This document shows positions 43,140 to 50,644 of a stretch of DNA of 64,000 bases, piece by piece. A program made the translations under genes and the position numbers. The notes under the pieces were generated by a model that worked only from the letters and a program-made list of their open reading frames with translations, had not been told where the DNA came from and did no database searches. The stretch covers positions 1,364,001-1,428,000 of the forward strand of contig NC_018866.1 of NCBI RefSeq assembly GCF_000305775.1, read 5' to 3'. This DNA comes from Dehalobacter sp. DCA (GTDB lineage Bacteria > Bacillota > Desulfitobacteriia > Desulfitobacteriales > Syntrophobotulaceae). Positions within the stretch are counted from its first letter, which is position 1. The number at the start of each line of letters is the position of its first letter.

Positions 43140-46100
43140 TTATTCAAAATAGAAGTTGACGGAATAAGTGATGTTCGACTTGTTGTACATACAGTCGTGG
43201 TTGGTGTAATAGTAGAACTCCAGCTGGCTGTAAATGCCTGGCGACAGACTGCGGCTGAAAGTGATGCCGTTGGTGGTTGTGCCGTAGTCCAGCTGGTCCC
43301 ACTGTCCTGTCAGCTTGTTATAGCCGCGCACTCTGCCATAATCGTTGCCGGAATGTCCGGAAACGGGCGGCACCGTAAAGGTATAGCTGGTAATAGTCGC
43401 CCCTGCAATTCCTTGTTCAAGAATCACCGATTCAGGGCCAGTCAGCGTCATGCCGCCGCCTCTATTCGGATCGGCCACAAAGAATACAATAGCTGTCCAG
43501 GGCGATTCGGCTCCGGTGGAGTCAACAGCTTTCACGCGGACAACATTTTTACCCAACGGATAGGAAGTGCTGGTCTGCGCCGGACGGCCTTCCCAAACAT
43601 AAGTGATTGCATCGCCATCAGGATCGGAACTGGATGCTGTGATGGTGACTGCTACGCCGGGAGCGATGCTGTTGCCGTCAGGGGTACGGGTAATCACCGG
43701 AGTTGTAGGAGCGGAGTTCGCCACCGTGAAGGTGATGTCCGTCCAGTCGGAATACATCCCCCATGCGTCCTTTGCCCTGACCTTTACGGTATGGGTACCC
43801 ACGGGATAATAGCTGTCTGCTGTTTTGCCGGAATATTCCAAAGTAACGGTATCTCCGTCCGAATCGCTGGCAGAGGCCGAGAGGTTAACCAGCAGCCTGC
43901 CGTTTTGTGCTGTCCTTGTAACCGTTGCGCTTCCGGTGGGTTTGTTCGGCGCGGTGTTGGTGATGGTGATGCTCTGCGAATAGGTAAAGGTTCTGCCTTC
44001 ACTGTCTGTCGTGCTTGCGGTCAGGACATAGCTGCCGGGTACGTTTATGGATATGCTGCCGCCGCTGTTTGACAGGATACCGCCATAGGAAGCCGGAGTT
44101 CCGTCTTTGGTCAGCAACCAGACAAGACTTCTGCCCTCCAGTCCGAATACGGCGGGCAGGGAAACATTAATATTGCCGCCGATGTGAACAGAGGACGGGA
44201 CGGTGAACGGGAAGCTGGCAATCGGCTTGACTGTTGCTGTGTTGGAAGCAAAGGTGAATTTCCTGCCATTCACGTCCGTCGCCTCGGCGATCAGCTTCAC
44301 AGCGATGGTTTTATTCGTGCTGATGGTAAGGTTACCGCCATCTGCTCCGACCGAGCCTGTCGCATATTGTGCATAGGGTTTTGCCTGACCGCCATCCACA
44401 GAAAGAAACCAAGCTATTTCAGTTCCATCAAGCTCAGCGCCGGATGCAGTCACAGCAATGGAATCTCCGCTGTAGCTGAGTAACGGGAGTCCAATGGACA
44501 TCTGCGGAATGGGATAAACAGTGAAGCTTCTGCTCCGGACAAAGGTTCGGCCGGTGGGGTCCGTCATGGTCAGTGTCAGCTCGTACTGTCCCTTTGCAGG
44601 GAAGGCAAGGATGCCTCCAGCTTTAGTCAAAGTACCTGTTGCATATGCGGAGTAAGGTTCAGCACCGCCGCCATCCTTGATAACAGTCCAGCTTGCGGTG
44701 AGGTTTTCCAGATCCGTTCCGCTGACGCTGACTGTTCCGGCTTCACCCGCATACCAAACTTGCGGTATGTCGAGTAAAATTGACGGGATCGGGCAGACCG
44801 TAGTGGAAGCACTGTAGGAGAACTCCCTGCCCAGCGCGTCCGTCATGGAGGCTGTAAGGGTGTAATCTCCGGTTTGCGTGAAGCGAATTTTCCCGCCGTA
44901 GGCATTGAGGCTTCCCTCTATGACGGAGGAAAGCTCAACGGGCTTGCCGTCTTTGGTGAGCATCCATACCACCGGCAGCACGTTGTTGTTGCCGCGAGTC
45001 CTTAAATCAATGATGCGGTCGGTATGCGTAGCTTCCGGAAGCTCAAAGGAAATGCTCAGTACCGGCAGGACTTCGATCCTTCCGCCGTTCTCGAACAGGA
45101 ATACCCGCCCTGTTTCGTCGGTGATTCTTGCGATCAGCTCGTAGGTTCCAGCATGCTTGAAGCGTATGGTGCCGCCGCTGTTATCCAGTGAGCCGTCGAC
45201 ATATGTGGCCCAATCCTGGAAGCCGAAGCCGTTCTCCAGCAGCCACTCGACATTTAGCCCATTAAGCTCCGAGGTTTCCGTAAGCACCTTGACAGCAGTA
45301 TCGGTGTGTGCGGTATCAGGCAGCGTATACGAGATGCTCGGAACCGGATAGACCTTGACCGGTGCGGTGTAGCTGTAGGTTCTTCCTGCGGGATCGGTGA
45401 AGGCTGCTTTAAGAACATACTCTCCTTTATTAATGAAGCAAATGTAGCCGCCTTCGTTGGTCAGCTCACCCTGAACCGCATCGGTAAGGGCAACGTCCTT
45501 GCCGTCCTTCATCAGCGACCACTTAATTGCGGCGTTGCCAAGGTTTTCAAAGCGGGTTTCCACACGGACAGTTTTATCGGTATGGGTGATTTCCGGTACA
45601 TAGAAGCCGATGGAACCTACAGGATAAATCGTAATTGTCTTGGAGGCTTCAAAGGCTCTGCCGGTTTCATCGGTGAGCGTTCCGGTGAGCATATATACGC
45701 CCTTGTCCTTGAAGCGGATGGTACCGCCTTCATCTGTGAGGCTGCCTTCTGCTTCATCAGCGAGCACTGCCGCTTCACCGTTCTTAGCAAGGTTCCAAGT
45801 CACGCTTAGTCCATCAGATTCTGTCAGCACAGTTTTGACGTCAAGAGTTTTATCCGTATGAGAAGCTTCCGGTAGGTCAATGGAAATTCCGGCCACAGGA
45901 TAGACCCTGGTGCTTTCACTATGGGTGAAAACACGTCCGGTATCGTCGGTTATGGATGCTGTCAGTGTATATTCGCCCTTGTTCCTGAACACGAAGGTGC
46001 CGCCTTCGTTCCCGAGCGTTCCATCCAGAATGTCGGCAGGCTGGACGGTTTCACCATCCTTTGCTGCAGTCCACACGATATCATGCCCGTAGAGCTTTTC

Positions 46101-47189
46101 CAACGGGAATGTAAGCGTGATGGATTTGTCCGTATGGGTGGTTTCCGGCAGGTCAAAGCTCAGATCAATAACCGGATATACCGTGATCTGCTTGGACAGC
46201 ACGGTTTCTTTCCCTCTGGTGTTTTTCGCTGTCGCAGTCAGTGTGTACTGTCCTTCTTCCTTGAATTGAACGGTACCTCCCTCCAGACCGAGACTGCCGT
46301 TGACTGCGTCCGCCAGCTCCACGGGCTGCTCTGATCTATCAACTGCGGTTTTAGTCAGCGTCCAGGTGTAGCTTTTCATGTACTTCCAGATGGGCATCAC
46401 CTGAACTTCGCTGTCGGTATGAGCAGTTTCAGGAAGCTCAAACCGCACCTGTGCAGGCGGATAATATGAGCCCCCTCCCGAACCACCGCCCGGATTGCCC
46501 GGCGTTGGCGTAGGAGAAGGCTTGCTCTCATCCGGATTCGTCGGGGTTGGCGTCGGCTGCTCCGGGGTTCCGGGAGTCGGACCCGGCTTCGCTGCATCCG
46601 GAGTCTGCGCTGGAGCGGACGGCGTAGGCTCAGTCGGCTTCGGAGTGACCTTGTCGATCATATCCTCTGCGTCGCCCTTGGTAACCGGATCGTTGGGACG
46701 GATTTTGTTATCATCCGTATTCCCGATAATTCCGTCCTCGCGGCCGATGATGACAAAGCCCTTGTCCTCATCCTCTATGTCCGCCTGATCATCATAACCG
46801 CTGTGCCCCTGAGTGTTTACCGCTTCCTCATCCTTGCCCTCCGCTCTCACGAGCATCTTGATGATTTCTGCGCGGGTGATGGGATCGTCGGGATGAAAGC
46901 CGTCGGGATAATCAGCAGGGTCGATGATTCCTGCGTCGATCAGTGCCTCGATGTTTTTCTCCGACCAGTGGCCGTCGATGTCAGAAAAGCTGGGCGGGTC
47001 TTTTTCCGTGTTTGAGCTATCTAGCGGAATATCCCTCACCAGGATGGCGGTAAATTCTCCGCGTGTGATGATTTCGCCTTGGCCGATGAAGTTTTCCGGG
47101 TGCAAGCGGTACGCTGTATAGATCCCGCCGCATACCAGGAGAAGGAGAACGATGGCAAGTATGCCGATGAGTTTTCCATTCTGTTTCAT
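43140..47189 (-). CDS. Giant SLH-anchored surface protein with nine Ig-like repeats
   Basis: 1349 residues. An N-terminal membrane segment (residues 7-28), then S-layer-homology units (FSDIDGHWSEKNIEALIDAG ~68-115; a weaker one at ~140-178), a Pro/Thr linker (~181-245), and nine tandem ~89-residue Ig-like repeats (~248-1050) with the pattern LPE[TA]xHTD...W-x-L-x-K-D-G...GSL-x-x-x-GG...F-x-x-x-G-x-Y-x-L-T-A-x-x-T-D-x-x-G-R...V-x-P-[VI]. Two further FN3/PKD-like domains and a beta-rich C-terminal region follow. It probably forms a long stalk on the donor surface during mating. AAAGGAC precedes ATG. Confidence 0.85.
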   Translation of the reverse strand: MKQNGKLIGILAIVLLLLVCGGIYTAYRLHPENFIGQGEIITRGEFTAILVRDIPLDSSNTEKDPPSFSDIDGHWSEKNIEALIDAGIIDPADYPDGFHPDDPITRAEIIKMLVRAEGKDEEAVNTQGHSGYDDQADIEDEDKGFVIIGREDGIIGNTDDNKIRPNDPVTKGDAEDMIDKVTPKPTEPTPSAPAQTPDAAKPGPTPGTPEQPTPTPTNPDESKPSPTPTPGNPGGGSGGGSYYPPAQVRFELPETAHTDSEVQVMPIWKYMKSYTWTLTKTAVDRSEQPVELADAVNGSLGLEGGTVQFKEEGQYTLTATAKNTRGKETVLSKQITVYPVIDLSFDLPETTHTDKSITLTFPLEKLYGHDIVWTAAKDGETVQPADILDGTLGNEGGTFVFRNKGEYTLTASITDDTGRVFTHSESTRVYPVAGISIDLPEASHTDKTLDVKTVLTESDGLSVTWNLAKNGEAAVLADEAEGSLTDEGGTIRFKDKGVYMLTGTLTDETGRAFEASKTITIYPVGSIGFYVPEITHTDKTVRVETRFENLGNAAIKWSLMKDGKDVALTDAVQGELTNEGGYICFINKGEYVLKAAFTDPAGRTYSYTAPVKVYPVPSISYTLPDTAHTDTAVKVLTETSELNGLNVEWLLENGFGFQDWATYVDGSLDNSGGTIRFKHAGTYELIARITDETGRVFLFENGGRIEVLPVLSISFELPEATHTDRIIDLRTRGNNNVLPVVWMLTKDGKPVELSSVIEGSLNAYGGKIRFTQTGDYTLTASMTDALGREFSYSASTTVCPIPSILLDIPQVWYAGEAGTVSVSGTDLENLTASWTVIKDGGGAEPYSAYATGTLTKAGGILAFPAKGQYELTLTMTDPTGRTFVRSRSFTVYPIPQMSIGLPLLSYSGDSIAVTASGAELDGTEIAWFLSVDGGQAKPYAQYATGSVGADGGNLTISTNKTIAVKLIAEATDVNGRKFTFASNTATVKPIASFPFTVPSSVHIGGNINVSLPAVFGLEGRSLVWLLTKDGTPASYGGILSNSGGSISINVPGSYVLTASTTDSEGRTFTYSQSITITNTAPNKPTGSATVTRTAQNGRLLVNLSASASDSDGDTVTLEYSGKTADSYYPVGTHTVKVRAKDAWGMYSDWTDITFTVANSAPTTPVITRTPDGNSIAPGVAVTITASSSDPDGDAITYVWEGRPAQTSTSYPLGKNVVRVKAVDSTGAESPWTAIVFFVADPNRGGGMTLTGPESVILEQGIAGATITSYTFTVPPVSGHSGNDYGRVRGYNKLTGQWDQLDYGTTTNGITFSRSLSPGIYSQLEFYYYTNHDCMYNKSNITYSVNFYFE

Positions 47190-47219
47190 TGTTTCTCAGT
47201 CCTTTCTTTAAATTTTGAT

Positions 47220-47249
47220 AAAAAACCGGAATCATCAATCTGACTCCGG
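47220..47249 (-). terminator. Intrinsic terminator before SLH protein gene
   Basis: CCGGAGTCA-loop-TGATTCCGG on the minus strand (9 bp, one G-U) followed by TTTTTTA. It lies 20 nt after the previous stop and 31 nt before the next start. Confidence 0.8.
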
Positions 47250-47268
47250 CCTCAAGTCCTTATTGTTT

Positions 47269-47856
47269 TCATAGCTTCAGCTCCATACCGCCCGGCTCCT
47301 GCTGCTCCTTGAAGAAGGCTTGCAAGACCTCCGGCGACGGATAAATAAGCTTTCCGTCAATCATTTCAAATACGCAGAAGTCATCCCGGTCGCAGATCAT
47401 CACCCGGTGCTGGTAGTCCTTCTGCATTTCGATGTAGTCCTGCACCTCTTTGGTGCTGCAGAGCCACACGCCGGAGGTATATCGTCCGTCCGGCAGAAAG
47501 CAATAGCCGCTGTACTGAGGCTCATGGCCTTTCAGATCCAACGCATCAGCGGGCCGGATCTGTGAGAGCTGGAGCCGGGTATGGTCAGACAGAATCTCCG
47601 GCTTTGCAATGCCAAGCACGTCGCTCCTGTTCCAGCGGACTTTTTCTCCGTCCGCAAGTGAAACTGTGAATACGGACCGTCCGATGGGATTGGGATTGCT
47701 GCCGTTTCCTCCGGTGCAGTAGCACAGCTGATGCTTTGCGTTCCGGTGTTCTGCAGGCAATGAGGAAGCCCGTAGTAAAATAACCCTGCCGCTGATGGGC
47801 ATGTCATATCCGGTTTGCAGACAGTCCTCTTGTGTAAATAACTCTTTCTCAGTCAA
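47269..47856 (-). CDS. Element-conserved hypothetical protein with M-E-L-K-L tail
   Basis: 195 residues, soluble. Opening: EDCLQTGYDMPISGRVILLRASSLPAEHRNAKHQLCYCTGGNG, then FTVSLADGEKVRWNRSDVLGI and a second segment YCFLPDGRYTSGVWLCSTKEVQDYIEMQKDYQHRVMICDRDDF. I recall similar proteins in clostridial ICEs but know no function. TTG start (AAAGGAG 10 nt upstream) overlaps the AbrB gene. Ends GGMELKL, the shared tail type. Confidence 0.55.
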   Translation of the reverse strand: MTEKELFTQEDCLQTGYDMPISGRVILLRASSLPAEHRNAKHQLCYCTGGNGSNPNPIGRSVFTVSLADGEKVRWNRSDVLGIAKPEILSDHTRLQLSQIRPADALDLKGHEPQYSGYCFLPDGRYTSGVWLCSTKEVQDYIEMQKDYQHRVMICDRDDFCVFEMIDGKLIYPSPEVLQAFFKEQQEPGGMELKL

Positions 47857-48145
47857 GGCGAATCGGCTCCTTTCTTTTTTCGATTATGTCCAGCAGCTTT
47901 GCGGCGATGGAGATCAATGTTTCCTCCGGCATATCACGGATGGCGGCACGCACAAATGCTTCCACTGCCTCCGGCGATTGGTCGCCAATCTCAATAAGAT
48001 CAACCTTTTTTGCCGTGATGACACCCTTCTGGATTCCGAGGCGCACGATATCTCCATGCTCCATTTCGGCGGCAGTACGAAGTGCCTTCGGAATCAATAC
48101 ACGCCCTTTGTCATCTACGATTTTATAAATGGGCTTTGCTTTCAT
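47849..48145 (-). CDS. AbrB/SpoVT-type DNA-binding protein 1
   Basis: 98 residues. YKIVDDKGRVLIPKALRTAAEMEHGDIVRLGIQKGVITAKKV is a swapped-hairpin AbrB domain (D-x-x-G-R-[IV]-x-[IL]-P). The C-terminal half is helical. Start overlaps the stop of a second AbrB gene (ATGA). Together likely element regulators. Confidence 0.85.
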   Translation of the reverse strand: MKAKPIYKIVDDKGRVLIPKALRTAAEMEHGDIVRLGIQKGVITAKKVDLIEIGDQSPEAVEAFVRAAIRDMPEETLISIAAKLLDIIEKRKEPIRLD

Positions 48146-48600
48146 ACGAAGTATCCCTCCTTTCTCATAACGTCACGAACGGTGCCGGGGTCTATGCCAA
48201 GATCCTCGAAGAGCCCACGCAGCTCGTCCGGCAGGCGATCAAGGATATCCGACGCAGCGATGACAATGGCACCCTCGGCACAAATGACATCCAAGTCGCT
48301 GTCTAATGGGATGTCCGCAGACTCCAGCAGTTCGTGGGGTATATGCAGTTCGTCCTCCGGGAGTTCATATTCCGGAGAAAATTTCTCGTCATCCTTCTGC
48401 AATTCAAAGAGAGGGACGGCAATCTCCACTCCCTCAGATGTGATAAGAACCAGAGGGCAGTGGTGATTTACTTCCTCCTGCACCATCATGGTGAGGCAGA
48501 TCTCATCCCCGGGATTCAGCCCGGCATTGCCTACGGCTTCTGCAGGAATAACAATCTGGCCATTTTTGTCTACCTCAGACTTCATTTTAATAATTTTCAT
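48142..48600 (-). CDS. AbrB-type DNA-binding protein 2
   Basis: 152 residues. SEVDKNGQIVIPAEAVGNAGLNPGDEICLTMM is an AbrB N-terminal domain; a longer acidic middle follows (EDELHIPHELLESADIPLDSDLDVICAEGAIVIAASDIL). Paired with the shorter AbrB gene. May form heteromeric repressors for the conjugation cluster. GGGGG-rich ribosome-binding site before ATG. Confidence 0.8.
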   Translation of the reverse strand: MKIIKMKSEVDKNGQIVIPAEAVGNAGLNPGDEICLTMMVQEEVNHHCPLVLITSEGVEIAVPLFELQKDDEKFSPEYELPEDELHIPHELLESADIPLDSDLDVICAEGAIVIAASDILDRLPDELRGLFEDLGIDPGTVRDVMRKEGYFV

Positions 48601-48638
48601 TAAGGTGTTCCCCCTTTTAATTAACCCCCGTGATGGGG

Positions 48639-49574
48639 TTATAGTTGTGGGTCAAATAACAGTTCGGAGTCGAAAAGATTCATCTGGGACGGCATATCAC
48701 TCAGCCTTTCGGCAGTGTCGTAGTTAGAGATCAGGACTTCAGCGTATTCGCATCCATTGTCATAGCGCTGGGCAAGGTTGTTGATGCGGCTGACCGCTTC
48801 AATATTAAAGTCCTTGTACAGCTCGCGAATGAATTCACAGTCGTTATAGCTGACGAGCCATTTCCCCTGGCAGGATGCAAGAGTGTCCCGCAAACGATAG
48901 TGATCGTCTTTTTTAAATTCCACGGCGTAGTGTCCTTCCGTCTGATAATATGGCGGGTCGCAATAGATGAAGGCATTTTCACGGTCGTACTGCTTAATCA
49001 AAGCTTCAAAGTCTTTATTCTCAATGACAGTATCCTTAAGCCTCCGGCTGCCCTGCCAGAGAAGATGAAAGGTTTTCCGGATATCGAAGGGCTGACATCC
49101 GTAACTGGTGCAGCCGCTTCCATAGCTTAGGCGGATAAGTCTGTAAAAGGCGGCAGCGCGTTTTACGTCATTCATCTGTGCATTTTCCAGAAGGATCTGC
49201 TTTATTTCCTCAAACTGAGGTTCATTGAGAAATCTCTGAGCAATCTCAAGCTCTTCCCACAGGTACTCATTTGTGAATTCCTCCTTCTCCAGATATTTTT
49301 TAAGGACATTAAATTCGTCGCGTCCGTTTAACGGAAAGAAATTCAGCTCTTTGAGAAGAGCAAAGGGACGGTCGCGGACACAGCGGAACAGATTTGCCAG
49401 GTCTGAATTGAAATCGTTGTAGACCTCCATAGCGGCGTCCGGAGGCCGTCCGAACAGCACCCAGCCTCCACCGCCGAAGACCTCAATGTACCTTCCGAAT
49501 TCCTTCGGCATACGCTGATAGATCATATCCCGCAGAGCCTTTTTGCCGCCCACCCAACTGATGATGCTGTTCAA
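48639..49574 (-). CDS. Orphan DNA adenine methyltransferase (Dam/D12 class)
   Basis: 311 residues. Motif I SWVGGKKALRDMI and YIEVFGGGGWVLFG; motif IV FIYCDPPYYQTEGHY (D-P-P-Y). No cognate nuclease; with the Dcm-type enzyme at 28.6 kb it gives the element two orphan methylases, probably anti-restriction or regulatory. TTG start after GGGAGG. Confidence 0.9.
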   Translation of the reverse strand: MNSIISWVGGKKALRDMIYQRMPKEFGRYIEVFGGGGWVLFGRPPDAAMEVYNDFNSDLANLFRCVRDRPFALLKELNFFPLNGRDEFNVLKKYLEKEEFTNEYLWEELEIAQRFLNEPQFEEIKQILLENAQMNDVKRAAAFYRLIRLSYGSGCTSYGCQPFDIRKTFHLLWQGSRRLKDTVIENKDFEALIKQYDRENAFIYCDPPYYQTEGHYAVEFKKDDHYRLRDTLASCQGKWLVSYNDCEFIRELYKDFNIEAVSRINNLAQRYDNGCEYAEVLISNYDTAERLSDMPSQMNLFDSELLFDPQL

Positions 49575-49575
49575 T

Positions 49576-49782
49576 CTATAACCTCCCTTTGCTCCGGCGG
49601 CTTATTTTCTCAACGTCTGTTCTCATACAGGAGCCGTCAGGACTCCAGCAGATAAAGCCGACGCCGGGATAAGGGCAGCCGACACAGCGGTCGGTATCTT
49701 CAGGCAGAGGCAGGGAATGCTTTGCAGGTGGAGCGTTTTCTTCGGCTCCTGTTTTTTCTTCTGGTGTTACATCATGCTTCAT
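49576..49782 (-). CDS. Small four-cysteine protein
   Basis: 68 residues. The central segment C-V-G-C-P-Y-P-G-V-G-F-I-C-W-S-P-D-G-S-C has two C-x2-C/C-x6-C-like groups (C33, C36, C44, C52 approx.), suggesting a small zinc ribbon. The N-terminal third is acidic and disordered. It lies 1 nt upstream of the Dam-type gene and is probably co-translated. Function unknown. Confidence 0.55.
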   Translation of the reverse strand: MKHDVTPEEKTGAEENAPPAKHSLPLPEDTDRCVGCPYPGVGFICWSPDGSCMRTDVEKISRRSKGRL

Positions 49783-49801
49783 GGTTCAGCTCCTTTCTTT
49801 A

Positions 49802-49844
49802 GAAAAACAAAAAAGGCGCTGCCTTTTTTGTAAGACAACGCCTT
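49802..49844 (-). terminator. Intrinsic terminator before the four-cysteine gene
   Basis: AAGGCGTTGTC-loop-GGCAGCGCCTT (11 bp, two G-U) followed by TTTTTTGTTTTTC on the minus strand, 20 nt before the next start. Confidence 0.8.
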
Positions 49845-49951
49845 CTCGTTCTTTTTTTAGTTGTATTGATCACAGCAATCTGCTGTAACAAAAAAGCGTC
49901 CTTCAGCTTCATGAGAAACCAAAGAGTGCTATTTGCCCGTTCACTTATTCC

Positions 49952-50455
49952 TTATCCCATCACCTGACCTCCGTATCCGAGATCAGGTGAGCTGTTTTTC
50001 ATCTCCTGTTCAAGCTTAAGGGAGTAATTTTCATGATTCCAAAAGCTGACGTAAATCTCTCCGTCAGGAGTTTTGATAGGACGTTGCTCGAACCCTTCGC
50101 CATAACCGTCAGAGTTCTGACCGCACACATAATCTAAAAGCGCGGCAACTTCTTCACCGGAAAGAGACTCCTTTAGCCCGGCGGTCATGACTCCCCACAG
50201 CTCTCCGTCGACGATTTCCACCGAGGGGTAAAGGCTATAAACCTTTTTATTTAGAGCTTCGTCATGAATGTACTCGGAAAGACCACGGTCATTTTCGAAG
50301 TGCCGATTCTCCTTGGCGATGGCAGCGAGGATTTGATCCTCATACGCCACAGCCTCCCTTGGTGAGATATCCTCCCTCTCATCCTCCATGCAGTCATACT
50401 GAGGATAACTGACGATTTTCAGAGGGAAGAAGATACGCATTGTTTCGTTTGCCAT
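49952..50455 (-). CDS. Hypothetical protein, first gene of the minus-strand cluster
   Basis: 167 residues, soluble and acidic. ANETMRIFFPLKIVSYPQYDCMEDEREDISPREAVAYEDQILAAI and VDGELWGVMTAGLKESLSGEEVAALLDYVCGQNSDGYGEGFEQRPIKTPDGEIYVSFWN. Family not recognised. Start at 50455 (GGAGG, 8 nt). A terminator hairpin lies 46 nt before it, so transcription must begin beyond it. Confidence 0.55.
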   Translation of the reverse strand: MANETMRIFFPLKIVSYPQYDCMEDEREDISPREAVAYEDQILAAIAKENRHFENDRGLSEYIHDEALNKKVYSLYPSVEIVDGELWGVMTAGLKESLSGEEVAALLDYVCGQNSDGYGEGFEQRPIKTPDGEIYVSFWNHENYSLKLEQEMKNSSPDLGYGGQVMG

Positions 50456-50500
50456 TTTGATTTCCTCCATTTTTTTAATATGATCCCTAAAAAAGGGCAT

Positions 50501-50540
50501 AAAAAAAGCGGGGTATCTTCGTTATGAAAATACACCCGCT
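50501..50540 (-). terminator. Intrinsic terminator at the head of the element
   Basis: AGCGGGTGTATTTTC-loop-GAAGATACCCCGCT (14 bp with a 1-nt bulge) followed by TTTTTTT on the minus strand. It lies 105 nt after the DUF4179-like gene and 46 nt before the next start. Confidence 0.85.
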
Positions 50541-50644
50541 GATTTTTGTATTTAGTTATAGCCCGTAATGAATCATAAACTTGTGTCTTTGTTTTTGCTT
50601 CTTCAATTTTTTGAGATAAGAGATAAGATTACCGAGACCGTGAT

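Noticed and set aside
42633-44072. Long plus-strand open frame (479 codons)
   Set aside because: Antiparallel to the YodL and SLH protein genes; its existence follows from their codon bias. No family motif or ribosome-binding site.
43140-47189. Tandem repeats as a CRISPR-like or DNA-level repeat array
   Set aside because: Repetition is at protein level (nine ~89-residue Ig-like units) with diverged DNA; no short identical repeats with spacers.
48600-48645. CCCC...GGGG hairpin between the Dam and AbrB genes as a terminator
   Set aside because: Stem is short and the following sequence is mixed A/T without a T-run on the minus strand.
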